A stretch of DNA of 64,000 nt from Adhaeribacter rhizoryzae (GTDB taxonomy: Bacteria > Bacteroidota > Bacteroidia > Cytophagales > Hymenobacteraceae). The position numbers and the translations under genes are program-made. Below, in pieces: positions 34,701 through 43,241 of the stretch (position 1 is the stretch's first letter; each line of letters opens with the position of its first letter). The stretch is from NCBI RefSeq assembly GCF_008629685.1, contig NZ_VWSF01000014.1, positions 1 to 64,000 of the forward strand, given 5' to 3'. Below the pieces are notes generated by a model. That model was not told where the DNA came from, made no database searches, and saw only the letters and a list, made by a program, of their open reading frames with translations.

Positions 34701-35243
34701 ATGAGTAAGATAAATATGGTTGAGGCGCCGGCCGGCGTAGAGGGACAAGGCTTTTTTGCTACTTCTTTGGAAAAGGTGGTAGGTATAGCCCGCAGTAACT
34801 CTTTGTGGCCCTTGCCTTTTGCTACCTCCTGCTGCGGCATTGAATATATGGCTACCATGGGCGCCCACTACGATATTGCCCGTTTTGGTTCCGAACGCCC
34901 CAGCTTCTCGCCCCGCCAGGCCGACTTGTTGATGGTTATGGGAACGATTGCGAAGAAAATGGCGCCGATTGTGAAGCAGGTTTACGAGCAAATGGCCGAA
35001 CCCCGCTGGGTTATTGCCATGGGTGCCTGTGCCAGCAGCGGCGGTATTTTCGATACTTACAGCGTATTGCAAGGCATCGACCGCATTATTCCGGTTGACG
35101 TTTACATACCGGGTTGCCCACCGCGCCCCGAGCAGGTACTGGATGGTTTAATGCGCGTACAGGATTTAGCCCGAAATGAATCGCTGCGCCGTCGTAATTC
35201 TCCGGAATACCAGGAACTATTAGCGTCTTACAACATCCAATAA
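34701..35243 (+). CDS. nuoB: NADH-quinone oxidoreductase subunit B
   Basis: 180 aa peripheral-arm subunit carrying cluster N2, the last [4Fe-4S] centre before quinone. Ligands are visible as the tandem pair C44-C45 (ATSCCGIEYM), C110 (MGACASSGG) and C139 (IPGCPPRPE). Standard length. The nuoC start lies three bases after its stop codon, so the two are translationally coupled. Confidence 0.96.
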   Translation: MSKINMVEAPAGVEGQGFFATSLEKVVGIARSNSLWPLPFATSCCGIEYMATMGAHYDIARFGSERPSFSPRQADLLMVMGTIAKKMAPIVKQVYEQMAEPRWVIAMGACASSGGIFDTYSVLQGIDRIIPVDVYIPGCPPRPEQVLDGLMRVQDLARNESLRRRNSPEYQELLASYNIQ

Positions 35244-35246
35244 ATA

Positions 35247-35759
35247 ATGGCCGAACAAGGTTTAACCAATCAGCAAGTTCTAGAAAATATTACAGCCAGA
35301 TTCGGCGACGCTATTTTTAACGCGCACGAGCCTTATGGTTTACTAACCGTAACCACTACCCGCGACCAGATTATTCCGCTTTTAACGCATTTGTACCACG
35401 ATGCGGAATTGCAAATGAATTTCCTCACCACCATGTGCGGCATTCATTATCCGGAGAACAAAGGAGAGGAATTAGGCCTTATTTATCATGTTCACAGCCT
35501 GGTACATAATAAGCGCCTGCGCATCAAAATATTCTTCCCGATTGAAGACCCGATAGTACCCACGGCCACCAAGTTGTACGCTACTGCTAACTGGATGGAG
35601 CGCGAAGCTTTTGATTTTTACGGCATTCAGTTCGAAGGTCATCCCAATCTTATCCGCATTTTAAATGTTGAAGACATGACCTATCATCCCATGCGCAGAG
35701 AATATCCGCTGGAAGATGGTACCCGCGAAGACAAAGTAGACGTGTTCTTCGGCAGATAA
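35247..35759 (+). CDS. nuoC: NADH-quinone oxidoreductase subunit C
   Basis: 170 aa hydrophilic subunit of the quinone-proximal arm. The family signature (ANWMEREAFDFYGIQFEGHPNLIRIL) and the C-terminal YHPMRREYPLE are present. It is separate from nuoD, unlike the NuoCD fusion of E. coli. The 152-bp spacer after it contains two inverted heptad arrays. Confidence 0.95.
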   Translation: MAEQGLTNQQVLENITARFGDAIFNAHEPYGLLTVTTTRDQIIPLLTHLYHDAELQMNFLTTMCGIHYPENKGEELGLIYHVHSLVHNKRLRIKIFFPIEDPIVPTATKLYATANWMEREAFDFYGIQFEGHPNLIRILNVEDMTYHPMRREYPLEDGTREDKVDVFFGR

Positions 35760-35766
35760 TTTTATA

Positions 35767-35905
35767 GTTATTCGTTATTCGTTGTTCGTTACTCGGATTT
35801 AACAAAGTACAACAACGAATAAATATAAAAACAACAATGCGTTACTTGTTATTGTGTCTTAAGGAATTAGAGCAGTCGAACAACAAATAACGAACAACGA
35901 ACAAC
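35767..35905. repeat. Inverted heptad arrays in the nuoC-nuoD spacer
   Basis: Four GTTRYTC units (35767-35794) begin 7 bases after the nuoC stop codon; four GAACAAC-type units (35878-35905) end 6 bases before the nuoD ATG. The second unit is the reverse complement of the first, so the transcript could fold and bring the stop and start codons together. Confidence 0.8.
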
Positions 35906-35911
35906 GCAAAC

Positions 35912-37168
35912 ATGGCAGAATATAAAACAGAAGAGAAGGTGAAAACCAATCTGGGATTAGAAAAAATTCCGGATTCGCTGCCTGCTCAGTATAACGAAAA
36001 CGAACGCGAACTTACCACGCTGAACCTGGGGCCAACGCACCCGGCCACGCACGGTATTTTCCAGAATATATTACAAATGGACGGCGAGAAAATTATCTCG
36101 GGTGTTCCAACCATTGGTTACATTCACCGGGCTTTTGAGAAAATTGCCGAACGCCGGCCGTTTTACCAGATTACCCCGCTTACCGACCGCATGAACTATT
36201 GCTCCTCGCCTATTAATAATATGGGCTGGTGGATGACGGTAGAAAAATTATTGGGGGTAAAAACCCCGAAGCGGGCCGATTACATGCGCGTAATTGTAAT
36301 GGAACTGGCCCGCATTACCGACCACCTGATTTGTAACTCAATTCTGGGCGTGGACTCCGGCGCTTTTACCGGCTTTTTATACGTGTTTCAGGAGCGGGAG
36401 AAAATCTACGAAATTTACGAAGAAATCAGCGGGGCTCGCTTAACTACCAATATGGGCCGCATTGGTGGCATGGAGCGTGATTTTACGCCGGTTGCCATTC
36501 AGAAACTGCGCGACTGGATGGCCGGATTCCCGAAAGTAATGAAGGAGTTCGAGTCGATGTTTACCCGTAACCGCATTTTCATGGACCGGATTAAAGACGT
36601 TGGTCCGATGACGGCGGAACGCGCCCTGAATTATGGCTTTACCGGCCCTAACCTGCGGGCGGCTGGCGTTGATTACGACGTGCGCGTAATGAACCCGTAT
36701 TCTTCCTACGAAGATTTCGATTTTGAAATTCCGGTGGGCACTACCGGCGACACGTACGACCGCTTTATGGTGCGTAACGAAGAAATCTGGCAAAGTTTCC
36801 GGATTATTCAACAGGCTTTGGAGAACTTACCCGAAGGTCCTTTCCACGCCGATGCACCGGAATATTTCCTGCCACCGAAGCAGGAAGTTTACCGCAGCAT
36901 GGAAGCTTTGATTTACCATTTCAAGATTGTAATGGGCGAAATTGATGCTCCGGTTGGTGAAGTGTACCACTCCGTGGAAGGTGGTAACGGTGAGTTGGGC
37001 TTTTACCTGGTGAGTGATGGCGGCCGTACGCCGTATCGCCTGCACTTCCGCCGCCCTTGCTTTATTTATTACCAGGCTTACCCCGAAATGGTGGTAGGCA
37101 GCCAGCTTTCCGATGCTATTCTGATTTTGAGTAGCATGAACGTTATTGCCGGCGAATTAGACGCTTAA
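35912..37168 (+). CDS. nuoD: NADH-quinone oxidoreductase subunit D
   Basis: 418 aa 49-kDa-type subunit forming the quinone cavity with NuoB. LNLGPTHPATHGIFQNILQMDGE, the His/Tyr region typical of the quinone head site, ERRPFYQITPLTDRMNY and the C-terminal DPVFGELDR-like end (here MNVIAGELDA) are seen. About 35 residues of a variable N-terminal leader precede the conserved part. Full length. Confidence 0.95.
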   Translation: MAEYKTEEKVKTNLGLEKIPDSLPAQYNENERELTTLNLGPTHPATHGIFQNILQMDGEKIISGVPTIGYIHRAFEKIAERRPFYQITPLTDRMNYCSSPINNMGWWMTVEKLLGVKTPKRADYMRVIVMELARITDHLICNSILGVDSGAFTGFLYVFQEREKIYEIYEEISGARLTTNMGRIGGMERDFTPVAIQKLRDWMAGFPKVMKEFESMFTRNRIFMDRIKDVGPMTAERALNYGFTGPNLRAAGVDYDVRVMNPYSSYEDFDFEIPVGTTGDTYDRFMVRNEEIWQSFRIIQQALENLPEGPFHADAPEYFLPPKQEVYRSMEALIYHFKIVMGEIDAPVGEVYHSVEGGNGELGFYLVSDGGRTPYRLHFRRPCFIYYQAYPEMVVGSQLSDAILILSSMNVIAGELDA

Positions 37169-37231
37169 AATTAATTTAATCAGCAGACTTCTTTCCAGTT
37201 AAAGAAGCCTGCTGAAATTGCTTATACATAC

Positions 37232-37741
37232 ATGGAGCAAACAACAACGCAAAACGAAGTACAATTTTCGGATGCGGCCATGGCCGAAATCAGAAGATAT
37301 ATTTCACATTATCCGGCCGACCGGAAAAAATCGGCCATTTTGCCTATTCTGCACATTGCCCAGGCCGAATTTGGTGGTTGGGTTAGCCCAGAGGTGCAAG
37401 ATAAAGTAGCCGAAATATTAGATATTCAACCAATAGAGGTATACGAAGTAGCTACTTTTTACACCATGTTCAACCTGAAACCGGTTGGCAAACACGTGCT
37501 GGAAGTATGCCGCACCGGCCCTTGCATGTTGCGCGGTGCCGACCACCTGATTGAACATTTGGAGAGCCGTTTAGGCTGCCACGTAGGCGAAAATAGTGCT
37601 GATGGCCTGTTTACCCTAAAAACAGTTGAGTGCCTGGCCGCTTGCGGTATGGGACCGATGCTGCAAATCCGGGAAAAATATTACGAGAACCTGGACCCGC
37701 AGAAAATGGACCAATTACTTGACGATTTAAGTAAAGAATAA
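37232..37741 (+). CDS. nuoE: NADH-quinone oxidoreductase subunit E
   Basis: 169 aa thioredoxin-fold [2Fe-2S] subunit of the NADH module (cluster N1a). Ligands C93, C98, C134 and C138 (CRTGPC and CLAACGMGP) are present. Together with NuoF and NuoG it shows this is the NADH-using 14-subunit form, not the 11-subunit form found in Bacteroides. Confidence 0.95.
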   Translation: MEQTTTQNEVQFSDAAMAEIRRYISHYPADRKKSAILPILHIAQAEFGGWVSPEVQDKVAEILDIQPIEVYEVATFYTMFNLKPVGKHVLEVCRTGPCMLRGADHLIEHLESRLGCHVGENSADGLFTLKTVECLAACGMGPMLQIREKYYENLDPQKMDQLLDDLSKE

Positions 37742-37744
37742 ATT

Positions 37745-37859
37745 GGTATCAGGTATTAAGTAGCAGGTATCAGAAATTATAAACAGATACTTGAAAATTC
37801 AGCCTGAAAAATAAATAATATAGCAAAGTCTTGATACTAGTGTCCTGATACTAGTGTCT
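37745..37859. repeat. Inverted heptad arrays in the nuoE-nuoF spacer
   Basis: Four GGTATCA-like units (37745-37772) start 3 bases after the nuoE stop codon; alternating TGATACT and AGTGTCC units (37832-37859) lie 13 bases before the nuoF ATG. The TGATAC core is the complement of GTATCA. Confidence 0.78.
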
Positions 37860-37872
37860 AAATGTATAGACA

Positions 37873-39219
37873 ATGGGACTAAAAATATTAACTGAACATA
37901 TAAACGTACCAGGCATTAATACCCTGGAAACCTATCGCAAAATGGGTGGCTACCGCTCCGTGGAGAAAGCCGTGAAAACCATGACGTCCGAAGAAGTAGT
38001 GGAAGAGGTGAAGAAATCGGGTTTGCGCGGTCGCGGCGGGGCTGGTTTCCCGACTGGTTTAAAGTGGAGCTTCCTGGCGAAGCCCGAAGGCAAACCGCGT
38101 TACCTGGTGTGCAACGCCGATGAATCGGAACCGGGAACTTTCAAAGACCGCGTACTGATGGAGAAAATTCCGCACGCGTTAATTGAAGGCATGATAACCT
38201 CCAGTTATGCGTTGGGTGCGCGTACCTCTTATATCTATATTCGCGGCGAATTAATGTTTGTGCTGCGGATTTTAGAAAAAGCAATTGCCGAATGTTATGC
38301 TGCCGGTTTATTAGGCGAAAATATTCTGGGTTCCGGTTACTCCTTAGATTTACACGTGCACCCCGGTGGTGGCGCTTATATCTGTGGCGAGGAAACAGCT
38401 TTATTAGAATCATTGGAAGGCAAGCGGGGTAACCCGCGGAATAAACCGCCTTTCCCGGCGGTTTGGGGCCTTTATGGCTGCCCAACCGTAGTAAACAACG
38501 TGGAGTCTATTGCTTCGGTGCCCTGGATTATAAACAATACCGGCGACGAATACGCTAAAATCGGCGTTGGCCGCAGTACCGGCACCAAACTAATTTCGGC
38601 TTCTGGCCACATCAATAACCCCGGCGTTTACGAAATTGAATTAGGCTTACCGGTTGAGGAATTTTTGTTCTCGGATGAATATTGCGGCGGTATCTGGAAA
38701 GGCCGAAAATTTAAGGCGATTGTAGCCGGTGGTTCTTCGGTGCCTATTTTACCCGGTGAATTATTCCTGAAAACCGCCGAGGGTACGCCCCGGTTAATGA
38801 CTTACGAATCTTTATCCGAAGGTGGTTTTGTAAGCGGTACCATGTTGGGTTCCGGTGGTTTTATTGTAATGGATGATACCACTTGTATTGTGCGCAATAC
38901 CTGGAACTTCTCCCGCTTTTATCACCACGAATCGTGCGGACAGTGTAGCCCTTGCCGCGAAGGAACCGGCTGGATGGAGAAAATATTGCATCGCCTCGAA
39001 CACGGCCACGGCAATATGCACGACATTGATTTATTGGTAAACGTGTCGAAGCAGATTGAGGGCAATACCATTTGCCCGTTGGGTGATGCAGCAGCCTGGC
39101 CGGTAGCCAGTGCGGTACGCCACTTCCGCGATGAATTTGAATGGCACGTGAAACACCCGGAAAAAGCAACTGCCCCAGGGGCCGTGTACAGCGGAGCCGA
39201 AGATTTGGCGTTTGCTTAA
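37873..39219 (+). CDS. nuoF: NADH-quinone oxidoreductase subunit F
   Basis: 448 aa FMN- and NADH-binding subunit with cluster N3. FMN/NADH site GRGGAGFPTG (53-62), glycine-rich GGGAYICGEETALLESLEG, and the [4Fe-4S] ligands beginning at C355 (ESCGQCSPCREG) plus the later Cys in NTICPLGDAA are all present. Standard length. Followed 30 bp later by an unrelated AT-rich ORF instead of nuoG. Confidence 0.96.
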   Translation: MGLKILTEHINVPGINTLETYRKMGGYRSVEKAVKTMTSEEVVEEVKKSGLRGRGGAGFPTGLKWSFLAKPEGKPRYLVCNADESEPGTFKDRVLMEKIPHALIEGMITSSYALGARTSYIYIRGELMFVLRILEKAIAECYAAGLLGENILGSGYSLDLHVHPGGGAYICGEETALLESLEGKRGNPRNKPPFPAVWGLYGCPTVVNNVESIASVPWIINNTGDEYAKIGVGRSTGTKLISASGHINNPGVYEIELGLPVEEFLFSDEYCGGIWKGRKFKAIVAGGSSVPILPGELFLKTAEGTPRLMTYESLSEGGFVSGTMLGSGGFIVMDDTTCIVRNTWNFSRFYHHESCGQCSPCREGTGWMEKILHRLEHGHGNMHDIDLLVNVSKQIEGNTICPLGDAAAWPVASAVRHFRDEFEWHVKHPEKATAPGAVYSGAEDLAFA

Positions 39220-39249
39220 CTAAAATTAAGGAATAAAATTTCTTAAACT

Positions 39250-39711
39250 ATGTTAGTACAAATTAGCATGGAATTAGTGATAATCCAATTTGAAAACGTT
39301 GGACGTAAATGTTTAATGCCACTAATTCTAAATTTTGCCAATCATCAAAAAAGAGTTGAAGAGGATAAGATTGTAAATGAAATAATTAAATACCTTGAAA
39401 AAACTGATGGAGTAGCTAATGTAATTAAACGAGGTGGAGGAATAGATGAATATAAGAACCTAAATGAAGCCTTTAATAAAGTTTTAGATATAAAGGAGGT
39501 AGACCATCAACAGGTAAGATACTTAAAGATTAGAGAAAAGGAGTTTTCCGAAAAACAAGAATTTAAGTATTTGGATGAGACATATTATTTAAAGGTGACA
39601 TATAGAGATATTACATCAATGCCTGTAAGGGTTATAAACGATAAAACAAGTCCTGAATTCATAGGTGATATCCCTCTGCCTGTTGTTGTTATTGAAAAAT
39701 ATTCAGATTGA
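39250..39711 (+). CDS. Unknown protein inserted between nuoF and nuoG
   Basis: 153 aa, soluble, no signal peptide; a second Met at residue 7 could be the start. No family recognised. The first half looks helical (NHQKRVEEDKIVNEIIKYLEKTDGVANVIKRGG), the second beta-rich (YYLKVTYRDITSMPVRVIND). Codon use is AT-rich (many AAA, ATA, AGA) compared with the GC-moderate nuo genes, which suggests arrival by transfer. It is on the operon strand and fits between nuoF and nuoG without disturbing either, so it is probably transcribed with complex I. The spacer after it (39712-39875) ends with a heptad array before nuoG. Confidence 0.6.
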   Translation: MLVQISMELVIIQFENVGRKCLMPLILNFANHQKRVEEDKIVNEIIKYLEKTDGVANVIKRGGGIDEYKNLNEAFNKVLDIKEVDHQQVRYLKIREKEFSEKQEFKYLDETYYLKVTYRDITSMPVRVINDKTSPEFIGDIPLPVVVIEKYSD

Positions 39712-39846
39712 GAGGATTCCATTTCTAATAATAAACTTGAGATTCTCACCTAACACTAAATAATAAATAAGGGGACAATAAATTATCCTTTTAAAAAGAA
39801 ATATACAAGAATAAATATATGTTAGTTTAATGTTGTAAAACCAACC

Positions 39847-39867
39847 GATGACTGACAACTGATAATT
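39847..39867. repeat. Heptad array before nuoG
   Basis: Three GAYnAYT units (GATGACT, GACAACT, GATAATT) end 8 bases before the nuoG ATG. No clear inverted partner was found, perhaps because the unknown ORF interrupts the original spacer. Confidence 0.6.
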
Positions 39868-39875
39868 AAATAAAA

Positions 39876-40868
39876 ATGGCTAAAATAACTTTTGACGGCA
39901 TTGAGGTAGAGGTAGAAGACGGAACTACCATCCTGAATGCTGCGCGTAAAATTGGCGGTAAAGTGGTGCCGCCGGCCATGTGTTACTATACGCCTTTAAA
40001 AGGCAGCGGCGGTAAATGCCGGGTGTGCCTCGTAAAAGTAACCCAAGGCTCGGCAAAAGACCCGCGCCCAATGCCTAAACTGGTAGCGTCTTGCGTAACG
40101 CCGGTACAGGATGGCATGGTGGTAGAAAACACCTTATCGCCGCAGGTACTGGAAGCCCGCAAAGGCGTAGTAGAAATGCTGTTAATTAACCACCCGCTGG
40201 ATTGCCCGGTTTGTGACCAGGCGGGTGAGTGTGATTTGCAAAACCTTTCTTATGAGCATGGCACCTCCGGCACCCGTTATGAAGAAGAGCGCCGTACTTT
40301 CGACCGCCAGGATATTGGTCCGCTGATTCAGCTGCACATGAACCGTTGTATTCTGTGCTACCGTTGCGTGTATACCGCCGACCAGATTACCGACAAACGG
40401 GTACACGGCGTATTAGGCCGCGGCGATGCTGCTGAAATTGGCACTTACATCGAAAATGTAATTGATAACGACTTCTCCGGTAATGTAATAGATGTGTGCC
40501 CGGTAGGCGCTTTAACCGATAAAACTTTCCGGTTTAAAAACCGGGTATGGTTTACCAAACCCGTTGATGCGCACCGCGATTGCCCGAAATGTTCGGGTAA
40601 AGTAGTGTTGTGGAACCGGGGCAGCGATGTATTACGCGTAACGGCCCGCAAAAACGAGTACGGCGAGGTGGTAGAATTTATCTGTAACGAGTGCCGGTTC
40701 GAGAAAAAAGAAATGTCGGACTGGATTATTGATGGCCCGCGCCACATTGCCCGTGCGTCTGTCATTTCGGCAAACCATTACGAATTGCCCGTGGTAAATC
40801 CGCAAATTATTGCCGACCTGCCCGAAAGTACCACCAAAGAATTGCACCTTATTCCAAGACCTATTTAA
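39876..40868 (+). CDS. nuoG: NADH-quinone oxidoreductase subunit G, short form
   Basis: 330 aa. Cluster ligands of the N-terminal half are complete: [2Fe-2S] C36, C48, C51, C73; His-Cys cluster H106, C110, C113, C119; [4Fe-4S] C158, C161, C164, C208; and a further four-Cys site C236, C239, C270, C273 matching the N7-type domain. The large C-terminal molybdopterin-oxidoreductase-like domain of classical NuoG (~900 aa in E. coli) is absent. The ORF ends cleanly and nuoH begins six bases later, so this is a natural short form and not a frameshift. Confidence 0.92.
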   Translation: MAKITFDGIEVEVEDGTTILNAARKIGGKVVPPAMCYYTPLKGSGGKCRVCLVKVTQGSAKDPRPMPKLVASCVTPVQDGMVVENTLSPQVLEARKGVVEMLLINHPLDCPVCDQAGECDLQNLSYEHGTSGTRYEEERRTFDRQDIGPLIQLHMNRCILCYRCVYTADQITDKRVHGVLGRGDAAEIGTYIENVIDNDFSGNVIDVCPVGALTDKTFRFKNRVWFTKPVDAHRDCPKCSGKVVLWNRGSDVLRVTARKNEYGEVVEFICNECRFEKKEMSDWIIDGPRHIARASVISANHYELPVVNPQIIADLPESTTKELHLIPRPI

Positions 40869-40874
40869 ACCCTG

Positions 40875-41960
40875 ATGGAAATACCCGTAATTGCCATACA
40901 AGCGCTTATTATCCTCGCCATTTTTGGTATAACCTTACTAATTGCTACGTACTGCACCTGGGCCGAGCGCCGGATTGCTGGTTTCCTGCAAGATCGTCCG
41001 GGACCCAACCGGGTTGGCCTCTGGGGATTAGGCCAGCCTTTAGCTGATGCCGTGAAGTTGTTTTTTAAAGAAGAGTTTATACCGGCCAATGCGAATAAGT
41101 GGTTATTTATTGCCGGCCCTTCGCTGGCTATGTTAACAGCCCTTATGAGCAGCGCCGTGGTTCCTTTTGGCAATACGTTGGTACTCGAAGATTTCGGGCC
41201 AATCCGGTTGCAGGGCATTGAGGTAAACATCGGGATGCTCTATATTTTTGGCGTGGTTTCGCTGGGCGTTTACGGTATTATGATTGGGGGTTGGGCTTCG
41301 AATAATAAATTCTCTTTATTAGGTGCTATCCGGGCAGCTTCGCAAAATATTAGCTACGAAATTGCCTTAGGCTTGTCTTTAATAGCGGTTTTGATGATGA
41401 GTGGCACCTTGTCTTTGCGGGAAATAGCCTTGCAGCAAGCCGAACCTTTGTTTGGTATTTCGGGCATGAACTGGAATATTTTTTACCAGCCCCTGGGCTT
41501 TATAATATTTTTAACCTGTGCTTTTGCCGAAACGAACCGGACACCATTTGACTTACCGGAATCGGAAGCGGAACTGGTAGGTGGCTACCACACCGAATAT
41601 GGTTCTATGAAACTGGGTTTATACCTTTTTGCGGAATACGTAAATATTATTGTGGTATCGGCTGTAATGAGCACCTTGTATTTTGGCGGTTTTAATTTCC
41701 CGTTCCAGAACGAGATTGGAGCGTTGCTTTCCAACGACCCGCGTATTGCGCATAATATTATTACCATTTTAGGAACCGTGGTTTTCTTCCTGAAAATATT
41801 TGCATTTATCTTCTTTTTTATGTGGGTACGCTGGACATTACCGCGTTTCCGCTACGACCAGTTGTTAAACCTGGGTTGGAAAGGATTGATTCCATTGGCC
41901 ATTATTAATATTGTTTTAACTGGCGGCTTTATTTTGTTATCCGAGCATTTTGGCTGGTAG
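40875..41960 (+). CDS. nuoH: NADH-quinone oxidoreductase subunit H
   Basis: 361 aa membrane subunit with about eight to nine helices joining the peripheral arm to the proton-pumping arm and lining the quinone entry. CTWAERRIAGFLQDRPGPNRVG and ETNRTPFDLPESEAELVGGYHTEY are the conserved loops. Six bases after nuoG. A DUF4160/DUF2442 pair follows it instead of nuoI. Confidence 0.95.
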   Translation: MEIPVIAIQALIILAIFGITLLIATYCTWAERRIAGFLQDRPGPNRVGLWGLGQPLADAVKLFFKEEFIPANANKWLFIAGPSLAMLTALMSSAVVPFGNTLVLEDFGPIRLQGIEVNIGMLYIFGVVSLGVYGIMIGGWASNNKFSLLGAIRAASQNISYEIALGLSLIAVLMMSGTLSLREIALQQAEPLFGISGMNWNIFYQPLGFIIFLTCAFAETNRTPFDLPESEAELVGGYHTEYGSMKLGLYLFAEYVNIIVVSAVMSTLYFGGFNFPFQNEIGALLSNDPRIAHNIITILGTVVFFLKIFAFIFFFMWVRWTLPRFRYDQLLNLGWKGLIPLAIINIVLTGGFILLSEHFGW

Positions 41961-42009
41961 TACTCCGAAATAATTGGGAATAACCATTTCGGCTTAAAAG
42001 TAAAACCAG

Positions 42010-42243
42010 ATGCCGACAGTTTTAAGACTACTTGGATTCAGATTTTTCTTTTATAGCAATGAGGGTACTGAACCAGCCCACATTCATGTTGAAAAAGGTG
42101 ATTGTGAAGCTAAATTTTGGTTAGAGCCTGTTGAACTGGTGTATTCAAATGGATTTTCGGCTAAAGAGATAAATCAACTAAGGAAATTAACGTTAGACCA
42201 TCAACAACTATTTAATAAGGCTTGGCATGAAGATTTTAGTTGA
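42010..42243 (+). CDS. DUF4160 family protein
   Basis: 77 aa. Matches the DUF4160 pattern (MPTVLRLLGFRFFFYSNEGTEPAHIHVEKGD..AKFWLEPVELVYSNGFSAKEINQLRKL). The conserved EPAHIHV segment suggests a His-based site, but no activity is established as far as known. The following DUF2442 gene overlaps its 3' end by 17 bp. Such pairs are common and mobile and have been suspected to be toxin-antitoxin-like; that is inference. AT-rich, inserted between nuoH and nuoI on the operon strand. Confidence 0.82.
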   Translation: MPTVLRLLGFRFFFYSNEGTEPAHIHVEKGDCEAKFWLEPVELVYSNGFSAKEINQLRKLTLDHQQLFNKAWHEDFS

Positions 42244-42472
42244 TAAGATAGCAGAAGCATCAGCCGTAGCGGTTTGGTTTGACGATATTAAAATGTACGT
42301 TAGGTTAGTAGATGGTCGGGAGTTAGGTGTGCCCCTTGATTGGTTTCCTAAATTAAGGGATTCTTCAACTGAGGAAAGAAACAACTGGCGGTTTATTGGC
42401 CGGGGAAAAGGCATCCATTGGGAATCTATTGATGAAGATTTATCTGTTTCGGGGCTTTTACGAACTAAATAA
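42227..42472 (+). CDS. DUF2442 family protein
   Basis: 81 aa DUF2442 protein (VWFDDIKMYVRLVDGRELGVPLDWFPKL, NNWRFIGRGKGIHWESIDEDLSVSGLL). The ATG overlaps the end of the DUF4160 gene by 17 bp in another frame, so the two are coupled and form a unit. Function unknown; the small fold is found as a partner of DUF4160 proteins. About 150 bp of non-coding sequence separate it from nuoI. Confidence 0.82.
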   Translation: MKILVDKIAEASAVAVWFDDIKMYVRLVDGRELGVPLDWFPKLRDSSTEERNNWRFIGRGKGIHWESIDEDLSVSGLLRTK

Positions 42473-42619
42473 GCGGATGAAGTACTTTACCAGATTCTTA
42501 CTCTTGAATGAAGGCGTAAGAACGAAGTAGAATTAAATTAAAATTAGTTAAGAATATTGTTCTCCGTAAAGCTTCTTAAATTTTTATAAGCTGCCAGAGA
42601 CTTTAATATTAATCAGAAA

Positions 42620-43147
42620 ATGCAGTTAACCAATAGAAAAAAAGTACTGGAACAGAAACCCATGACGGTAGCGGAGAAGATGTATCTTCCGGCTATTTTC
42701 AACGGACTTTCTATTACCATGCGCCACTTTTTCAAGAAAAAGCCGACTATCCAATATCCGGAGCAAACCAGAGAATTTGGCAAGGAATTTCGGGGCTTAC
42801 ACGTATTGCGCCGCGATGAACAAGGCCGGGAGCGTTGTACGGCCTGTGGTTTGTGTGCGGTAGCCTGTCCGGCCGAAGCCATTACCATGGTAGCGGGTGA
42901 GCGCAAAAAAGGCGAAGAGCACTTGTACCGCGAAGAGAAATACGCGGTATCGTACGAAATTAACATGCTGCGCTGCATCTTCTGCGGCTTGTGCGAAGAA
43001 GCCTGCCCGAAAGAAGCCGTGTTTTTGCAGAACGATAAAACCGTACCGCCCCGTTTTGAGCGCGACGAGTTTATTTACGGCAAAGACCGTTTGGTAGAGC
43101 CATTGAACCAGGCTAACTCAAAAGATAATATTAAATACCGGTACTAA
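42620..43147 (+). CDS. nuoI: NADH-quinone oxidoreductase subunit I
   Basis: 175 aa ferredoxin-like subunit with two [4Fe-4S] clusters (N6a, N6b). Ligand sets C73/C76/C79 with C83 and C119/C122/C125 with C129 are intact (CTACGLCAVACP, CIFCGLCEEACP). The N-terminal amphipathic segment fits membrane-arm docking. A heptad-type palindrome follows before nuoJ. Confidence 0.95.
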   Translation: MQLTNRKKVLEQKPMTVAEKMYLPAIFNGLSITMRHFFKKKPTIQYPEQTREFGKEFRGLHVLRRDEQGRERCTACGLCAVACPAEAITMVAGERKKGEEHLYREEKYAVSYEINMLRCIFCGLCEEACPKEAVFLQNDKTVPPRFERDEFIYGKDRLVEPLNQANSKDNIKYRY

Positions 43148-43174
43148 TTATTTAAGGTGCTGATTTGCTAATGT

Positions 43175-43230
43175 GCGAATTAGAAATTATTGCTTAACCA
43201 TTAACTCATAATTTCTAATTCATAACTCAT
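43175..43230. repeat. Inverted heptad arrays in the nuoI-nuoJ spacer
   Basis: Four AAYTYAT-type units (43203-43230) end 11 bases before the nuoJ ATG. The left side (43175-43195) holds three imperfect complementary units; the inner parts form a perfect 14-bp hairpin (GAATTAGAAATTAT with ATAATTTCTAATTC). Confidence 0.7.
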
Positions 43231-43241
43231 AATTGAAACGA

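Noticed and set aside
39876-40868. Short nuoG as a frameshifted or truncated pseudogene
   Set aside because: The stop codon is followed after six bases by an intact nuoH and no remnant of the C-terminal domain is present; all Fe-S ligands are kept.
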